A stretch of 64,000 bases of DNA, taken from Sambucus nigra (taxonomy: Eukaryota; Streptophyta; Magnoliopsida; Dipsacales; Adoxaceae). The translations under genes were made by a program, and so were the position numbers. Location of the stretch: assembly GCA_949130495.1 (NCBI GenBank), contig OX422215.1, positions 72,059,244 through 72,123,243 on the forward strand, written 5' to 3'. Every line of letters starts with the position of its first letter. Positions within the stretch are counted from its first letter, which is position 1. Below the pieces are notes generated by a model. It worked only from the letters and a program-made list of their open reading frames with translations. It searched no databases and was not told the origin of the DNA. Shown in pieces: positions 22,154-34,227 of the stretch.

Positions 22154-22295
22154 GTGGATCCAAACTCTCTTTTTTCAAAATTACCTTATATTTAAAGGTT
22201 CGCGCTAGCGGTATCCAATCCTTACCACCATTGTTGGAACTTCAACGACCTCCGTCAGAGCTCCGATTTGGGGTGAGTAAGGGTGGCATGTGGTG

Positions 22296-22490
22296 CCGCT
22301 GGCGCGAACCTTTGAAAATAAGAGACTTTTGAATAAATGGGTTTTGGATCCACCGGAGTATCATGGGGTGCCGCTGGCCCGGACCTTTGAAAATAAGAGA
22401 CTTTTGAAGAAATGGGTTTTGGATCCACCGGAGTATCATGGGGTGCCGCTGGCGCGGACCTTTGAAAATAAGATTGGATAAATGGGATTG
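22296..22490 (+). repeat. ~75 bp tandem repeat inside element A
   Basis: Repeats of ggtgccgctggcgcggacctttgaaaataagagacttttgaa...ggatccaccggagtatcat occur 2.5 times with a 75 bp period. Because 75 is divisible by three, the frame reads as a repeating peptide, which is a by-product of the repeat. Confidence 0.85.
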
Positions 22491-23125
22491 GGATCCTCTA
22501 GAGCACCGATTTTGGGTGAGTATGGGTGACATTAGGTGTCGGTTGCACAGAACTTTAAAAATAGGAGCATATTGGATATATATATATATATATATATAAT
22601 GTAATAACACAGTAAATGCTATTATTTGTAAAAATGTCATAGATATTAAACTTTATTGCATACACCAGAAAATGAAATAGTTTTATATCTATGACATTTT
22701 CATAAACAATAACATTTACTGTGTTAATATATTTATGAAATAGTTTTATATATATAGAATTTTCACAAACAGTAACATTTACGGAGTTAATATTACATAA
22801 TATATATATATATATGGCAGATCCAAACCTCTTTTTTTTCAAAATTACCATATTTTTAAAGGTTTACGCTAGCGGCATTCAATCCCCACCACTACCTACC
22901 CCCATTGTCGGAGCTTCAGTGACTTTCATCAGAGCTATGATTTGTGTCGGTAGTAGTGTCATAGGGTGCCGCTGGCGCGGACCTCTGAAATTAAGAGAAT
23001 ATTAAATAATTGGAATTTGGATCCACCGGAGCTCCGATTTGGGGTGAGTAGGGGTGACATTGGGTTAGGTTTATATCTATAACATTTTTACAAACGGTAA
23101 CATTTACTGTGTTTATATAACACAG

Positions 23126-23230
<105 letters not shown>

Positions 23231-23667
23231 TGAATCCAAACCTCTTTTTTCTGATATTGTCTTATTTTTAACGGCCAGCGCTATCAGTATCTAATCCCGA
23301 CCACCACCAACCCCAATTGTCGGAGCTCCAACAACCTTCATCAGAGTTCTGATTTGGGGTGACATGGAGTGCCGCTGGTGCGGACCTTAGGAAATAAGAT
23401 AATATTGGATAAATGGGGTTTCGATCCACCGGAGCTCCAGTTTGAGGTGAGTAGGGGTAGCATTGGGTTAGGTTTATATCTGTAATAATTTCACAAATAA
23501 TAAATGTTACTGTTTGTGAAAATGTTACATCGGCATCCCATGCCACCTCAAATCAGAGCTCTGATGAAGGTTGTTGGAGCTCCGACAAAGGGGGTGGGTG
23601 GTGGTGGGTATTGGATGCCGCTGGCGCGGACCGTTAAAAATAAGATAATATTATAAAAAAGAGGTTT

Positions 23668-23737
<70 letters not shown>

Positions 23738-24042
23738 TGTGTTATATGAACACAGTAAATGTTAATGTTTGTTAAAATGTTATAGATATAAACCTAACCC
23801 AATGTCACCCCTACTCATCCCAAATCGGAGCTCCGGTGGAAACCCCATTTATCGAATATTCTCTTAATTTCAGAGGTCCGCGCCAGCGGCACCCTATGCC
23901 ACTAATACCCACCCAAATCATAGCTCTGATGAAAGCCGTTGAAGCTCCGACAATGGGGGTGGCTAGTGGTGGGGATTGAATGTCGCTAGCGTAAACCTTT
24001 AGAAATATTGTAATTTTGAAAAAAAAGAGGTTTGGATCTACC

Positions 24043-24147
<105 letters not shown>

Positions 24148-24699
24148 GTAATATTAACTCAGTAAATGTTACTGTTTGTTAAAATGCTATATATATATAT
24201 TGTGTAATATTAACTCAGTAAATGTTACTGTTTGTGAAAATGTTATATATATAAAACTATTTCATAAATATATTAACACAGTGTTATTGTTTGAGAAAAT
24301 GTCACAGATATAAAACTATTTCATTTTCTGTTGTATACAATAAAGTTTAATATCTATGACATTTTTACAAACAATAGCATTTACTGTGTTACACTACACC
24401 AAAATGGTCAAAATGTCACCTTTCAGTCGGTCACCCTTGTCACGGTTATTGACCGTGACAAGAATCTCGCGTTTTGTGTCACGGTCAATGACCATGACAA
24501 GACCGTAATAAATTGTTGTCACGGTCAAGGACATTAACACGACCGTGACAATATCATCAGTAAAAAAAGCCCTAGACTCTTTTTTTTTCCACCGTTTTTT
24601 GTTTCCCTCTCTCTCTCTCTCTCTACAAGCGATTTCAGCGCTCTCTCTCTCTCTCTATCTCTAAGGTATATTTTTTTCCTCTCTTTCTCTTTCATTTCT

Positions 24700-24885
24700 A
24701 TATGTGTGTGTATGTGTGTATATATATGTGTGAATATGTATGTGTGTATATATATGTGTGTATATGTATATGTATATGTGTGTGTATATATGTGTGTATA
24801 TATTTGTGTGTATGTGTATATGTGTATGTATATATGTGTGTATATATATGTGTGTATGTGTATATGTGTGTCTATGTGTGTGTGC
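24700..24885 (+). repeat. (GT/AT)n purine-pyrimidine microsatellite
   Basis: Alternating tgtgtatatgtgtg sequence of about 185 bp inside the CACTA element. Open frames through it read as Cys/Val/Tyr repeats and are not genes. Confidence 0.9.
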
Positions 24886-26067
24886 GCCTAGTGTCCCTTG
24901 TAAAAATTGATTGATTATTAATTTTTTTAGTAAATTAATATATGATTGCCCTTTATTGTAAATTAGTAAATTAATATATACTATATATAATTATTAATAA
25001 TTGAATTTGAATATAAATAAGACATAATTAAATAAGACATACTACATATAATTATTAATAATTGAATTTGAATATACACATTTGTTGTAGACATTGCTGT
25101 TGGATTATTTTATTTAGTAAACGTTGGGTTGGTTAGTTTTAAAAGTGACATGACCACTAGATTATTGTCCATATAGGGATGGAATTTTTCAACTTTTGAA
25201 TAATTGAATTTGAATATAAATGAAACATACTATATATAATTATTAATAATTGAATTTGAATATAAATAAGACATAATTAAATGAAACATAATATATATAA
25301 TTATTAATCATTATTAGAGTATTGTGTGTGTGGTGTGGGGTGTGTGTGTACGTACACGTGTGCGTGTGTGTGGTGGGGGTGGGGGGACGGGGGAGGGGGT
25401 GGTGGTGGTGGCAGGGAGGGTGAGTGGGTGGGTGGTGGGGTAGGGGTGGGGGACTGCGTGTGTGTCTATGTGTGTGTGTGCGTAGTGTCCCTTGTAAAAA
25501 ATTGATTGATTATTAATTTTTTTAGTAAATTAATATATGATTTCCCCTTATTGTAAATTAGTAAATTAATATATACTATATATAATTATTAATAATTGAA
25601 TTTGAATATAAATAAGACATAATTAAATAAGACATACTACATATAATTATTAATAATTGAATTTGAATATACACATTTGTTGTAGACATTGCTGTTGGAT
25701 TATTTTGTTTAGTAAATATTGGGTTGGTTAGTTTTAAAAGTGGCATGACCACTGGATTATTATCCATATGGGGGTGGAATTTTTCAACTTTTGAATAATT
25801 GAATTTGAATATAAATAAGACATAATTAAATGAAGCATACTATATATAATTATTAATAATTGAATTTGAATATAAATAAGACATAATTAAATGAAACATA
25901 GTATATATAATTATTAATCATTATCTAATTATTGTGTGTGTGGTGGGGGGCAGGGGGTGGTGTGTGTACGTGTATGTGTACATGTGCGTGTGTGTGGTGG
26001 GGGTGGGGGGAGGGGGTGGGGGCAGGGATGGGGGTGGGTGGGGTAGGGGTGGGGGGCTGCGTGTGTG
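24862..26067. repeat. ~603 bp tandem duplication in the CACTA element
   Basis: The motif gtctatgtgtgtgtg...gtgtcccttgtaaaaa occurs at 24862 and 25466, and the unit ends again with gtctatgtgta at 26068. Each copy contains the same AT-rich half (gattgattattaatttttttagtaaattaatat) and the same G-rich half. The copies are highly similar with small differences. Confidence 0.85.
25373..25452 (+). other. G-rich tract with quadruplex potential
   Basis: Dense runs of three to six G on the plus strand (gggggtggggggacgggggaggggg, gggtgggtgg, ggggtaggggtggggg). A second copy lies at about 25997-26057 in the other duplicate. Confidence 0.75.
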
Positions 26068-26123
26068 TCTATGTGTACTAATAATATTTTTTTTATTTGT
26101 ACTAATAACATTTTTTACAGTAA

Positions 26124-27727
26124 ATGTCTCCTTCAGGTATTAAGGCGAGGATGATGATGTTGGTTATGATGATGTCGTCTGGGCTCGGTGGTAGCGGAGG
26201 CGACGAGGGCTCCTCGGCCCCTAGGCTCCCCAAATATGGCAAATTTGGGATTACCATCGAGAACAAGTCGGAGCTATTAGCGAGATCCCTCGAGCTGCTA
26301 AAGACGGTCATTGGCCCGGGGTTTATGAGTTGGAAGGAGATGCCATAGGAGCTCAAGTTAGCTGTTTGGGCGGCACTACAGGTAATATATTTATATTTAT
26401 ATGAATATTTCAATTTCAATTTCAATTTCGATTTCGATTTCAATTTCATTTTATATTTATATTTATATTTATTCGCAACTAACATTGTATTTGTTGGACA
26501 TGAACAATTCAACTTGGATCCAAAGCTACGCGATTCCGTCTTGGAGCAGTTGAGGGAGCAACACAAGACGTGGAAGAAAAATATGCGGACACGGTACTTT
26601 GGAAAAACACGAGAGTCCATTATCCAATGGCGTGGATCCGTCCCGCCCAAGGAGTTGATCTCATTGGAACAATGGCAAAATTTCATTGACAATGAGATCG
26701 AGGATCGACAATTGGCATCTCGCCAATCGGAGAGGGAAAATTGGGCAAACAAGACGGGCGTGCACTACTCCGGTCGGACGTCTTACACCGAGGTGGAGTA
26801 TAGGATGAAGGTAAGATTTAATTTTTCTATAACTACAGAAATATATTATTCTTCATTATTTTACTTTGCGGGGCCGATACTAATTTTATTTCGGGGGCCG
26901 ATACAATTTACTTTATTTTATTTACAGATATAACCACATAGGCTCGATACTTATGTGGCACTTCGGACGAAGAAGGGTAGGGACAAGGAGGTGTCCCCGA
27001 GCGTCGCGGCCACGATTGTAAGTAATCCGACAATTTAATTTTTGTTAATTACGTTATAATTTTTTAGTTTACTTATTTTACTAATCATGTGCTTTTTGTC
27101 GTTTCAGGCAAAGCTTAAGGAAGTGCATGAGCCGCAGTCTGATGCCAACAAGGCGTCTTTGTCCACAGACGCACTCAGCCAAGTGCTTGGCTTTGATCGC
27201 AAGGGGAGGACAAGGGGGTGAGCTCGTGGGTGGCCAAATCTAGGATCATCGGATTGGAGATGAGCGACACCGAGTTGGCTCGAACGGTGGATTCACATGA
27301 CGCGAAGCTGTCCCGTTTGGAGGCGACGGTCCAAGATATGTACTCATTCATGAAGCGCACGTTGGGCGGAGACTGTAAGGGGAAAGGGAAGGAGAAGGCG
27401 GTGGAGGAGGAGGAGGAGGTGTGGGAGAACGAGGCGCAGGATGACGAGGATGTGGACCTCGCTGCTTCATCACCGACACGTGCGTACTTCGATGATCCAC
27501 TTCCTTATTTGGCTCCCTTACCCAGACCGATGTCGACAATTGGTTGGCCGAGCGTGTTCATATTAGACGTATTTGATGGCCAGCGGATAGGGCGGGGGTT
27601 GAGGGACCCAAATATCGTCCAGGGTGGAATAATTCATGAACGTGCGCTTCAAGAGATCGAGTCCAAAGTGCTCGTCACGCATGTGATACCCGGGAAGGAG
27701 AACTCCCTATTGTGGTTGCGCAAATAA
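26124..27727 (+). pseudogene. CACTA TNP-like protein (Transposase_24 / Ptta-En-Spm family), broken
   Basis: Four exon-like blocks. 26124-26381 starts at an ATG, is interrupted by an in-frame TAG at 26346-26348, and ends LKLAVWAALQ before GTAATA. About 26505-26810 reads FNLDPKLRDSVLEQ...GVHYSGRTSYTEVEYRMK before GTAAGA. 26928-27017 has TTTACAG ahead of it, carries an in-frame TAA at 26931-26933, then reads RLDTYVALRTKKGRD before GTAAGT. 27108-27727 needs a frame change near a G-run at 27213-27218 and ends LLWLRK-stop, with a coiled-coil-like stretch and an acidic EEEEE run. The layout matches the plant Ptta/En/Spm accessory protein, which binds subterminal repeats. No AG acceptor is visible before the second block. 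It is non-functional. Confidence 0.8.
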
Positions 27728-28344
27728 TGCGGCACGATGTATATTAGTGGGTGTGTCAATTCGTATATCGTGTGGCCTACTCACCTCCTCACATTTACCC
27801 CAGACATGTAGTGACATTATTTTTAAGTTGGTACATTTGAATAATATTTGGATTATATCGTCATGCATATTGTTTCTATTTTGAATATATATTTGCATTA
27901 TCTTTAGTTTGTTTGGATATATGATGTTTGAACAGGTACAACGTTGCTATAACAGGTACAAATATATAGTTGGGCAGTGACAGTGGCCATACTACCCAGC
28001 AGATTTTTTTTTAATTCTGCCCAGAATTGCCATGGTCATTGACCATGACAAGTCCTTGACAAATAAGGTTGTCACGAACTTGTCACGGTCAATGACCGTG
28101 ACAATTTTTTTAAAAAGGGTCAAGGCTTTGTCACGGTTATTAATCGTGACTAAACTTGTCACGGTCATCGCCCGTGACACGACCGTGACAATTCTAACGA
28201 ACTTGTCACGATCAATGACCGTGACATGTCCGTGACAAAAAAAGTTGTCTCGCCCCGAATTGTCACGGTCATTGACCTTGACAAGTTGAACTTGTCAAGG
28301 TCAATGACCGTGACAATTAGGCAGATTTGGTGTAGTGTTATCAC

Positions 28345-28388
<44 letters not shown>

Positions 28389-28728
28389 GCTCCTATTTTT
28401 AAAGCTCTGCGCCACCAGCACCTAATGCCACCCTTACTCACCCCAAACCGGTGCTCAAGAGGATCCAGATCCCATTTATCCAATCTTATTTTTAACGGTC
28501 CGAGCTAGCGGCACTCCATTACACTCTAGTCGATCCAAAACCCATTTATTCAAAAGTTTCTTATTTTCAAAGGTCCGTGCCAGCGGCACCACATGCTACC
28601 CTTACCCACCCCAAATCGGAGCTCTCACGAAGGTCGTTGAAGCTCCAACAATGGTGGTAAGGATTGGATGCCGGTAGCGCGAACCTTTAAATATAAGGTA
28701 ATTTTGAAAAAAGAGGGTTTGGATCCAC

Positions 28729-28730
<2 letters not shown>

Positions 28731-28781
<51 letters not shown>
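28731..28781. repeat. (AT)n microsatellite
   Basis: Pure AT run right of the CACTA element in foldback element A. A similar run lies at 28348-28383. Confidence 0.95.
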
Positions 28782-28786
<5 letters not shown>

Positions 28787-29599
28787 CATAGTAAATGTTA
28801 CTGTTTGTTTGTGAAAATGCCACATATATAAAACTATTTCATATTCTAGTGCATATAGTAAAGTTTACTGTTTGTGTAAATTTTTTTCTTTGAAATTTTA
28901 TAGCCTTCATGGATCTTGTTTGATAGATCTCGTCGAGCAGATTTAAAAATAGTAATTTTGCAAAAAACGGATATGTGAATCAAAAGTTATGATCATTTAA
29001 AGATTAAAAAAATAAGTACAATCACTTATGTAACTTCCTAAAGGAAGTTACGAATGATTAGTTATAAAAGGGTAAAATTGTGAAAAAAATTCCCTAAAAA
29101 GTTGGAATAGGACCTATAAGATTACTGAAAAGTCAATAGGACTTATATGAATGTTGACCCGACAAATGGGACTTAAATATAATTATCTCTTTTTTTTTAG
29201 ACATTCTAGTCACACCATGTTTTCTCCTTATATATAAGTCTTACTCTTAATTTTTTGGAAACTTTTTTTCACAATTTTACCCTTCGAAAACCAATTATCC
29301 CTAACTTCCTTTAGAAAGTTACATAAGTGGTTGAACTTTTTTTTTAATCTTCAAATGATCATAAATTTTAATTGACATATCCGTTTTTCGCAAAATTACT
29401 ATTTTTGAAATCTGCTCGACGAGATCTATCAAACAAAATCCAAGAAGCCTATATAATTTCAAAGAAAAAAAATTATACAGACAGTAAACTTTACTGTACA
29501 CACCAGAAAGAGAAATAAGTTTATATCTGTAACATTTTCACAAACAGTAATATTTACTGTGCAAACGCAATATATGTACATACACACACACAGTGGATC

Positions 29600-30399
29600 C
29601 AAACCTTTTTTTTCTAAATTATCTTATTTTTAAAGGTCCGCGCTATCCAACAACCTTCATCAGAGTTTCGATTTGGGGTGGATAGGGTTGGTATTAGGTT
29701 AGGTTTGTATCTGTAATATTTTCACAAACAGTTTACTGTGTTAACATAGTGTGTGTGTGTATATATACACATATATACGGTGGATCCAAACCTCTTTTTT
29801 CCGATATTATCTTATTCTCAACGGTCCGCGCTAGCGGCATCCAATCCCCACCACCACCCACCCCCATTGTCGGAGCTACAACAACATTCATCAGAGCTCT
29901 GATTTGGGGTGACATAGGGTGCCGCTGGCGCGAATCTTAGGAAATAAGAGAATATTGGATAAATGGGATTTGGATCAACTGGAGCTCCGGGTTGGGGTGA
30001 GTAGGGTTGGCATTGGGTTAGGTTTATATCTATAACATTTTCACAAACAGTAATATTTACTGTGTTATAACACAATACACACACACACATATATATATAA
30101 GGTTGATCCAAACCTCTTTTTTATAATATTGTCTTATTTTTAACGGTCTGCGCTAGCTGCATCCAATCCCCACCACCACCCACCCCCATTGTCGGAGCTA
30201 CAACAACCTTCATCAGAGCTCTGATTTGGAGTGACATGACGTGCCGCTGGCGTGGACCTTAGGAAATAAGAGAATACTGAATAAATGGGGTTTGGATCCA
30301 CCGGAGCTCCGGTTTGGGGTGAGTAGGGTTGGCATTGGGTTAGGTTTATATCTGTAACATTTTAACAAATAATAATATTTATTGTGTTATAACACAGTA

Positions 30400-30444
<45 letters not shown>

Positions 30445-31323
30445 GGTGGATCCAAACCTCTTTTTTCTGATATTGTCTTATTTTTAACGGTCTGCACCCC
30501 ATTGTCGGAGCTCCAACAACCTTCATCAGAGCTCTGATTTGGGGTGACATGGAGTGCCGCTGGCGCGGACCTTAGAAAATAAAAGAATATTGGATAAATG
30601 GGTTTAGATCGACCGACACTCCGGTTTTGAGTGAGTAGGGATAGCATTGGGTTAGGTTTATATCTGTAATATTTTCACAAATAATAAATGTTACTGTTTG
30701 TGAAAATGTTACATCGACATCCCATGCCACCTCAAATCAGAGCTCTGATGAAGGTTGTTGGAGCTCCGATAATGGGGGTAGGTGGTGGTGGGGATTGGAT
30801 GCCGCTAGCGCGAACAATTAAAATAAAGATAATATCAGAAAAAAGAGGTTTGGATCCATCGTGTATATATATATATATGAACACAGTAAATGTTAATGTT
30901 TGTGAAAATGTTATAAATATAAACCTAATCCAATGCCACCCCTACTCACCCCAAACCGGAGCGCCGGTGGATACAAACTCCATTTATCTAATATTCTCTT
31001 AATTTCAGAGGTCCGCGCTAGCGACACCCTATGCCACTACTACCCACCCCAAATCATAGCTCTGATGAAGGCCGTTGAAGCTCCGATAATGGGGGTGGGT
31101 AGTGGTGGGGATTGAATGTCGCTAGCGCAAACCTTTAAAAATATGGTAATTTAAAAAAAAAAAAAAAGAGGTTTGAATCTACCGTATATATATATATATC
31201 ATAGCTCTGATGAAGGTCCTTGAAGCTCCGACAATGGGGGTGGGTAGTGGTGGGGATTGAATGTCGCTAGCGCAAACCTTTAAAAATATGATAATTTCGA
31301 AAAAAAAGAGGTTTGAATCTACC

Positions 31324-31330
<7 letters not shown>
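29600..31330. repeat. Array of palindromic modules with TA spacers
   Basis: Four or more copies of a unit of about 360-430 bp: ggatccaaacctc..., ggtccgcgctagcggcatcc, caccaccacccacccccattgtcggagct, ctctgatttggggtgaca, ccgctggcgcggacc, ggagctccggtttggggtgagtagggttggcattgggttaggttt, then a cacagtaaatgttactgt spacer and a (TA)n. Orientation flips near 30730, after which units read as the complement. Confidence 0.75.
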
Positions 31331-31359
<29 letters not shown>

Positions 31360-31552
31360 TCACTAAATGTTACTGTTTGTGAAAATGTTATATATATAAC
31401 ACTATTTCATAAATATATTAACACAGTAAGTGTTATTGTTTGTGAAAATGTCATAGATATAAAACTATTTCATTTTCTGGTGTATAGAGTAAAGTTTAAT
31501 ATCTGTAACATTTTCACAATCAATAACATTTACTATGTTATCACATTGCACA

Positions 31553-31554
<2 letters not shown>

Positions 31555-31596
<42 letters not shown>
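31555..31596. repeat. (AT)n microsatellite
   Basis: Pure AT run flanked by the tctcctatttttaaaggtc module of element B. The same module flanks the right end of the pararetrovirus. Confidence 0.9.
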
Positions 31597-31598
<2 letters not shown>

Positions 31599-32138
31599 TC
31601 CTATTTTTAAAGGTCTACGCCACCGGCATCTAATGCCACCCCTACTCACCCCAAACCGCCGCTCCGGAGGATCCAAGTCCCAGTTATCCAATAGTCTCTT
31701 ATTTTCAAAGGTCCGCGCTAGTGGCACCCTATGCCACTCTGGTGGATCCAAAATCCATTTATTCAAAAGTTTCTTATTTTCAAAGGTCCGCGCCATTGGC
31801 ACCACATGCCACCCTTACCCACCCCAAAGGGTTTTGGATCCACCGGAGTGGCATGGGGTGCCACTGGCGTGGATCTTTGAAAATAAGAGACTATTGGATA
31901 AATGGAATTTGGATCCTCCGGATTGGCGGTTTGGGGTGAGTAGGGGTATCATTAGGTGCCGGTGGCGCAGACCTTTAAAAATAGGAGCATATATATATAT
32001 ATATGCCACTGGCTCGGACCTTTGAAATTAAGAGACTATTGGATAAATGGGATTTGGATCCTCCGGAGCGACGATTTGGGGTGAGTAGGGGTGGCATTAG
32101 GTGCCGGTGGCACAGACCTTTAAAAATAGGAGCATAAA

Positions 32139-32279
32139 TTTTTAAATAGTCCTCAAGTCCACAGTACTACAGACAACTGTAGCAGCCCAGTCAAGCCTAA
32201 AAATGTCTATATCACGGCAACAAACGACGATAATAGCAACTCACAAGACACCGAAAAATTTAAAAATCTAAGATCATTC
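32139..32279 (-). repeat. Terminal repeat of the pararetrovirus, downstream copy
   Basis: 141 bp (tttttaaatagtcctcaag...agatcattc) matching 57224-57353 in direct orientation, with an extra 10-12 bp and scattered substitutions. It corresponds to the quasi-terminal repeats described for integrated pararetroviruses. The left host junction is a module ending aggagcata, where other copies have (TA)n. Confidence 0.8.
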
Positions 32280-32423
32280 TAGAGTTCAATCAAAATATTT
32301 ATGTCAATATTTTCCATAAAGACAAATCCTCAAGGATCCTTTAATGATATATCAAAACATAATAAGAATATTATCTAAGTACTCAGAGTGGTTAACCCGA
32401 AAGATATAATAAAAACTTTAAAT

Positions 32424-32667
32424 TTTATTGCTGGAAATGAAACATGCGATTACAAACTTAATTTACAAGAGATAATTAAAAGTACAATCCATAATTTACA
32501 AGATAATATAAACTTACAACTATAAGATTACTATTGCTGCCTAAAATCTAGTCGAAAAGTTGAAAGGAAAATTAAACAGAGATTAAGAGGGTTTGGTTGC
32601 TTGAGGGGAGTGAGTTTTTCTTCTGAGGGAGGTGTATTTAAGAATGAAGAGAGGATCTCTTTATATA
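32424..32667 (-). promoter_or_regulatory. Pararetroviral promoter TATA and poly(A) signal
   Basis: On the minus strand TATATAAAG lies at 32667-32659 and AATAAA at 32429-32424, about 235 nt downstream. In caulimovirids the poly(A) signal lies roughly 200 nt inside the transcript and is bypassed on first passage, which fits this spacing. The promoter lies downstream of the ORFs in this integrated copy, so its transcript would run outward and not through the genes. Confidence 0.6.
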
Positions 32668-32910
32668 GGAGAGAAAAAGTAACGGATTTGAAAATTTTAT
32701 GAAAAGAAGAAAGGAATAGTGGGCGTCTGAAATAACTTTTGCAAGTTTTTCAAAAGGTGAGTAGGAACTGCGCTCGTGAATTGAATTCGTCTGAATCTGT
32801 CGCTTTCTGTCGTTATCAATGTTGCGTCATGGCATGCGTCATTATTTTTGTCTTTCATTGCTTGCGTCATTGCTTGCGTAGATGATAAATGGCGGCTGAT
32901 CTTCTGCTTC

Positions 32911-34212
32911 TTAGGGTTCCATCATATTTTCAATATTGTGCCTGGTAACCGAGTCCATTGAGTCTAAGTCGTCATCTGAGTTAGTGTGGATATATTTATT
33001 ATATTGATAATTAGTTCTTTTTTCATTATCTATTGCTTCTTCTACTTCTATAGAGTTTTTAGATTTATTAAAATATTTTATGTTAAGGCTAAAAGGGTGT
33101 TTTGGAATGAAAATTCTCATATTAAAAGTTTTCTTTATCATGCACCAGGGGTCAGAGGGAACTTCATTCATTATTGTGTATACTTTATACATACTAATTA
33201 AGTTTTCTGTTGCATCTTGCCCTTGTATAAGGGAGTCGTCGTCTCTACACTGAACAAAATAGTTTGCTATTCTATCTTTCCTATGCTCTATAAAAATATT
33301 GTGCCTACTATGGATAATTTGTCCTAATCATACCCCTTCTGGTGGTATACTTTCTATTATTAATAAAAGATGTGGTAAATTTACTCGCCATAATTGTTGT
33401 TCGACTAGTGCATCTGTTAATCCTTTAGGAAAATTATTATTTATATTATTCCAAGGCGGAGGTATTATTATACTAGATACCATTCCATATTCTAAAAGTA
33501 GACTCATTATTACTTCTATTTCTATTCGTGGATTGTGAGGAAATATTTTATTAGGTCTACTGATTGTGAAGTTTTCAAAGACTTTATATTCTATATCTAT
33601 TACAATTACAGGGTCATTTTATTTTGAGAGTTCAAGTGAACATGTTCATATTTGTATTCATGTCCTACTGGTGCTAAATTAAAATGAAAATAATTTTGTA
33701 TATCTACTCAATTAGAAACATCTTTTTCTTTAGAAAATAAAAATATTTTTTCTACTATTGCATCTGGTAAAAGAGTTTCTACTTTTGTTCTTAGTATATA
33801 TCTATAGTAGGGGTCAAAAGAAAATAAAAAAGTACTATTAGAATATAAAGTTACTTGTTCTAGTTTCTTTTCAATATTTTATTTTTTAATATTTAATATT
33901 TTAAAATATTTTATTACTGCATCGTGTTCCTTGATGAGTTGTTGGTTGTTAAAAGAGTTATAATAATTAGCTCGTGCTTCTAGATGGTTAACATGATGTG
34001 CTATATTAAAAAAAGTATATGTTAAGGTAGTTCATGGCATGTATAAATGATCATTTATTGTATTCTCAATTGAATCAGAGGTTGTCAAAGATTTTTTGTT
34101 ATTCCTCCGTTACTGGTGCTTTTGATCTAAACTTTTGCTTCTCATTTAGAACAGTAAACAATTGGTTAGTATAATCTCTTGTTCCAGAAGAAGAGCCTTG
34201 GTGTTGAGCCAT
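32911..34212 (-). pseudogene. Pararetrovirus second ORF (unknown function)
   Basis: An ATG at 34212-34210 starts MAQHQGSSSGTRDYTNQ shortly after the polyprotein stop (about 34228). The frame is broken early by a stop and by later frameshifts. The last open part is 32911-33192, ending NIENMMEP-stop. A downstream ORF in this position is known in florendoviruses and related genera; its function is unknown to me. Confidence 0.55.
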
Positions 34213-34227
34213 CTGCAAAATTTAAGA

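Larger units (their letters stand above)
24392..28337 (+). mobile_element. CACTA (En/Spm) transposon, non-autonomous, TSD TTA
   Basis: The termini CACTACACCAAAAT (24392) and ATTTGGTGTAGTG (ending 28337) are inverted. Direct TTA duplications lie at 24389-24391 and 28338-28340. Both subterminal regions (24428-24560 and 28030-28320) carry many copies of gtcacggtcattgaccgtgac in both orientations, the transposase-binding-type repeats of this superfamily. The only gene remnant is a TNP-like ORF at 26124-27727; there is no DDE transposase. The element sits inside foldback element A. Confidence 0.95.

Noticed and set aside
22242..22640. Frames reading as repeated peptide (PLARTFENKRLLNKWVLDPPE...) here, at 31533-31805 and at 57441-57902
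   Set aside because: They arise from the ~75 bp repeat, whose length is divisible by three. The same peptide appears wherever the foldback module occurs, and no start context or conserved domain is present.
24702..24914. Cys/Val/Tyr repeat frames
   Set aside because: They are translations of the GT/AT microsatellite in the CACTA element.
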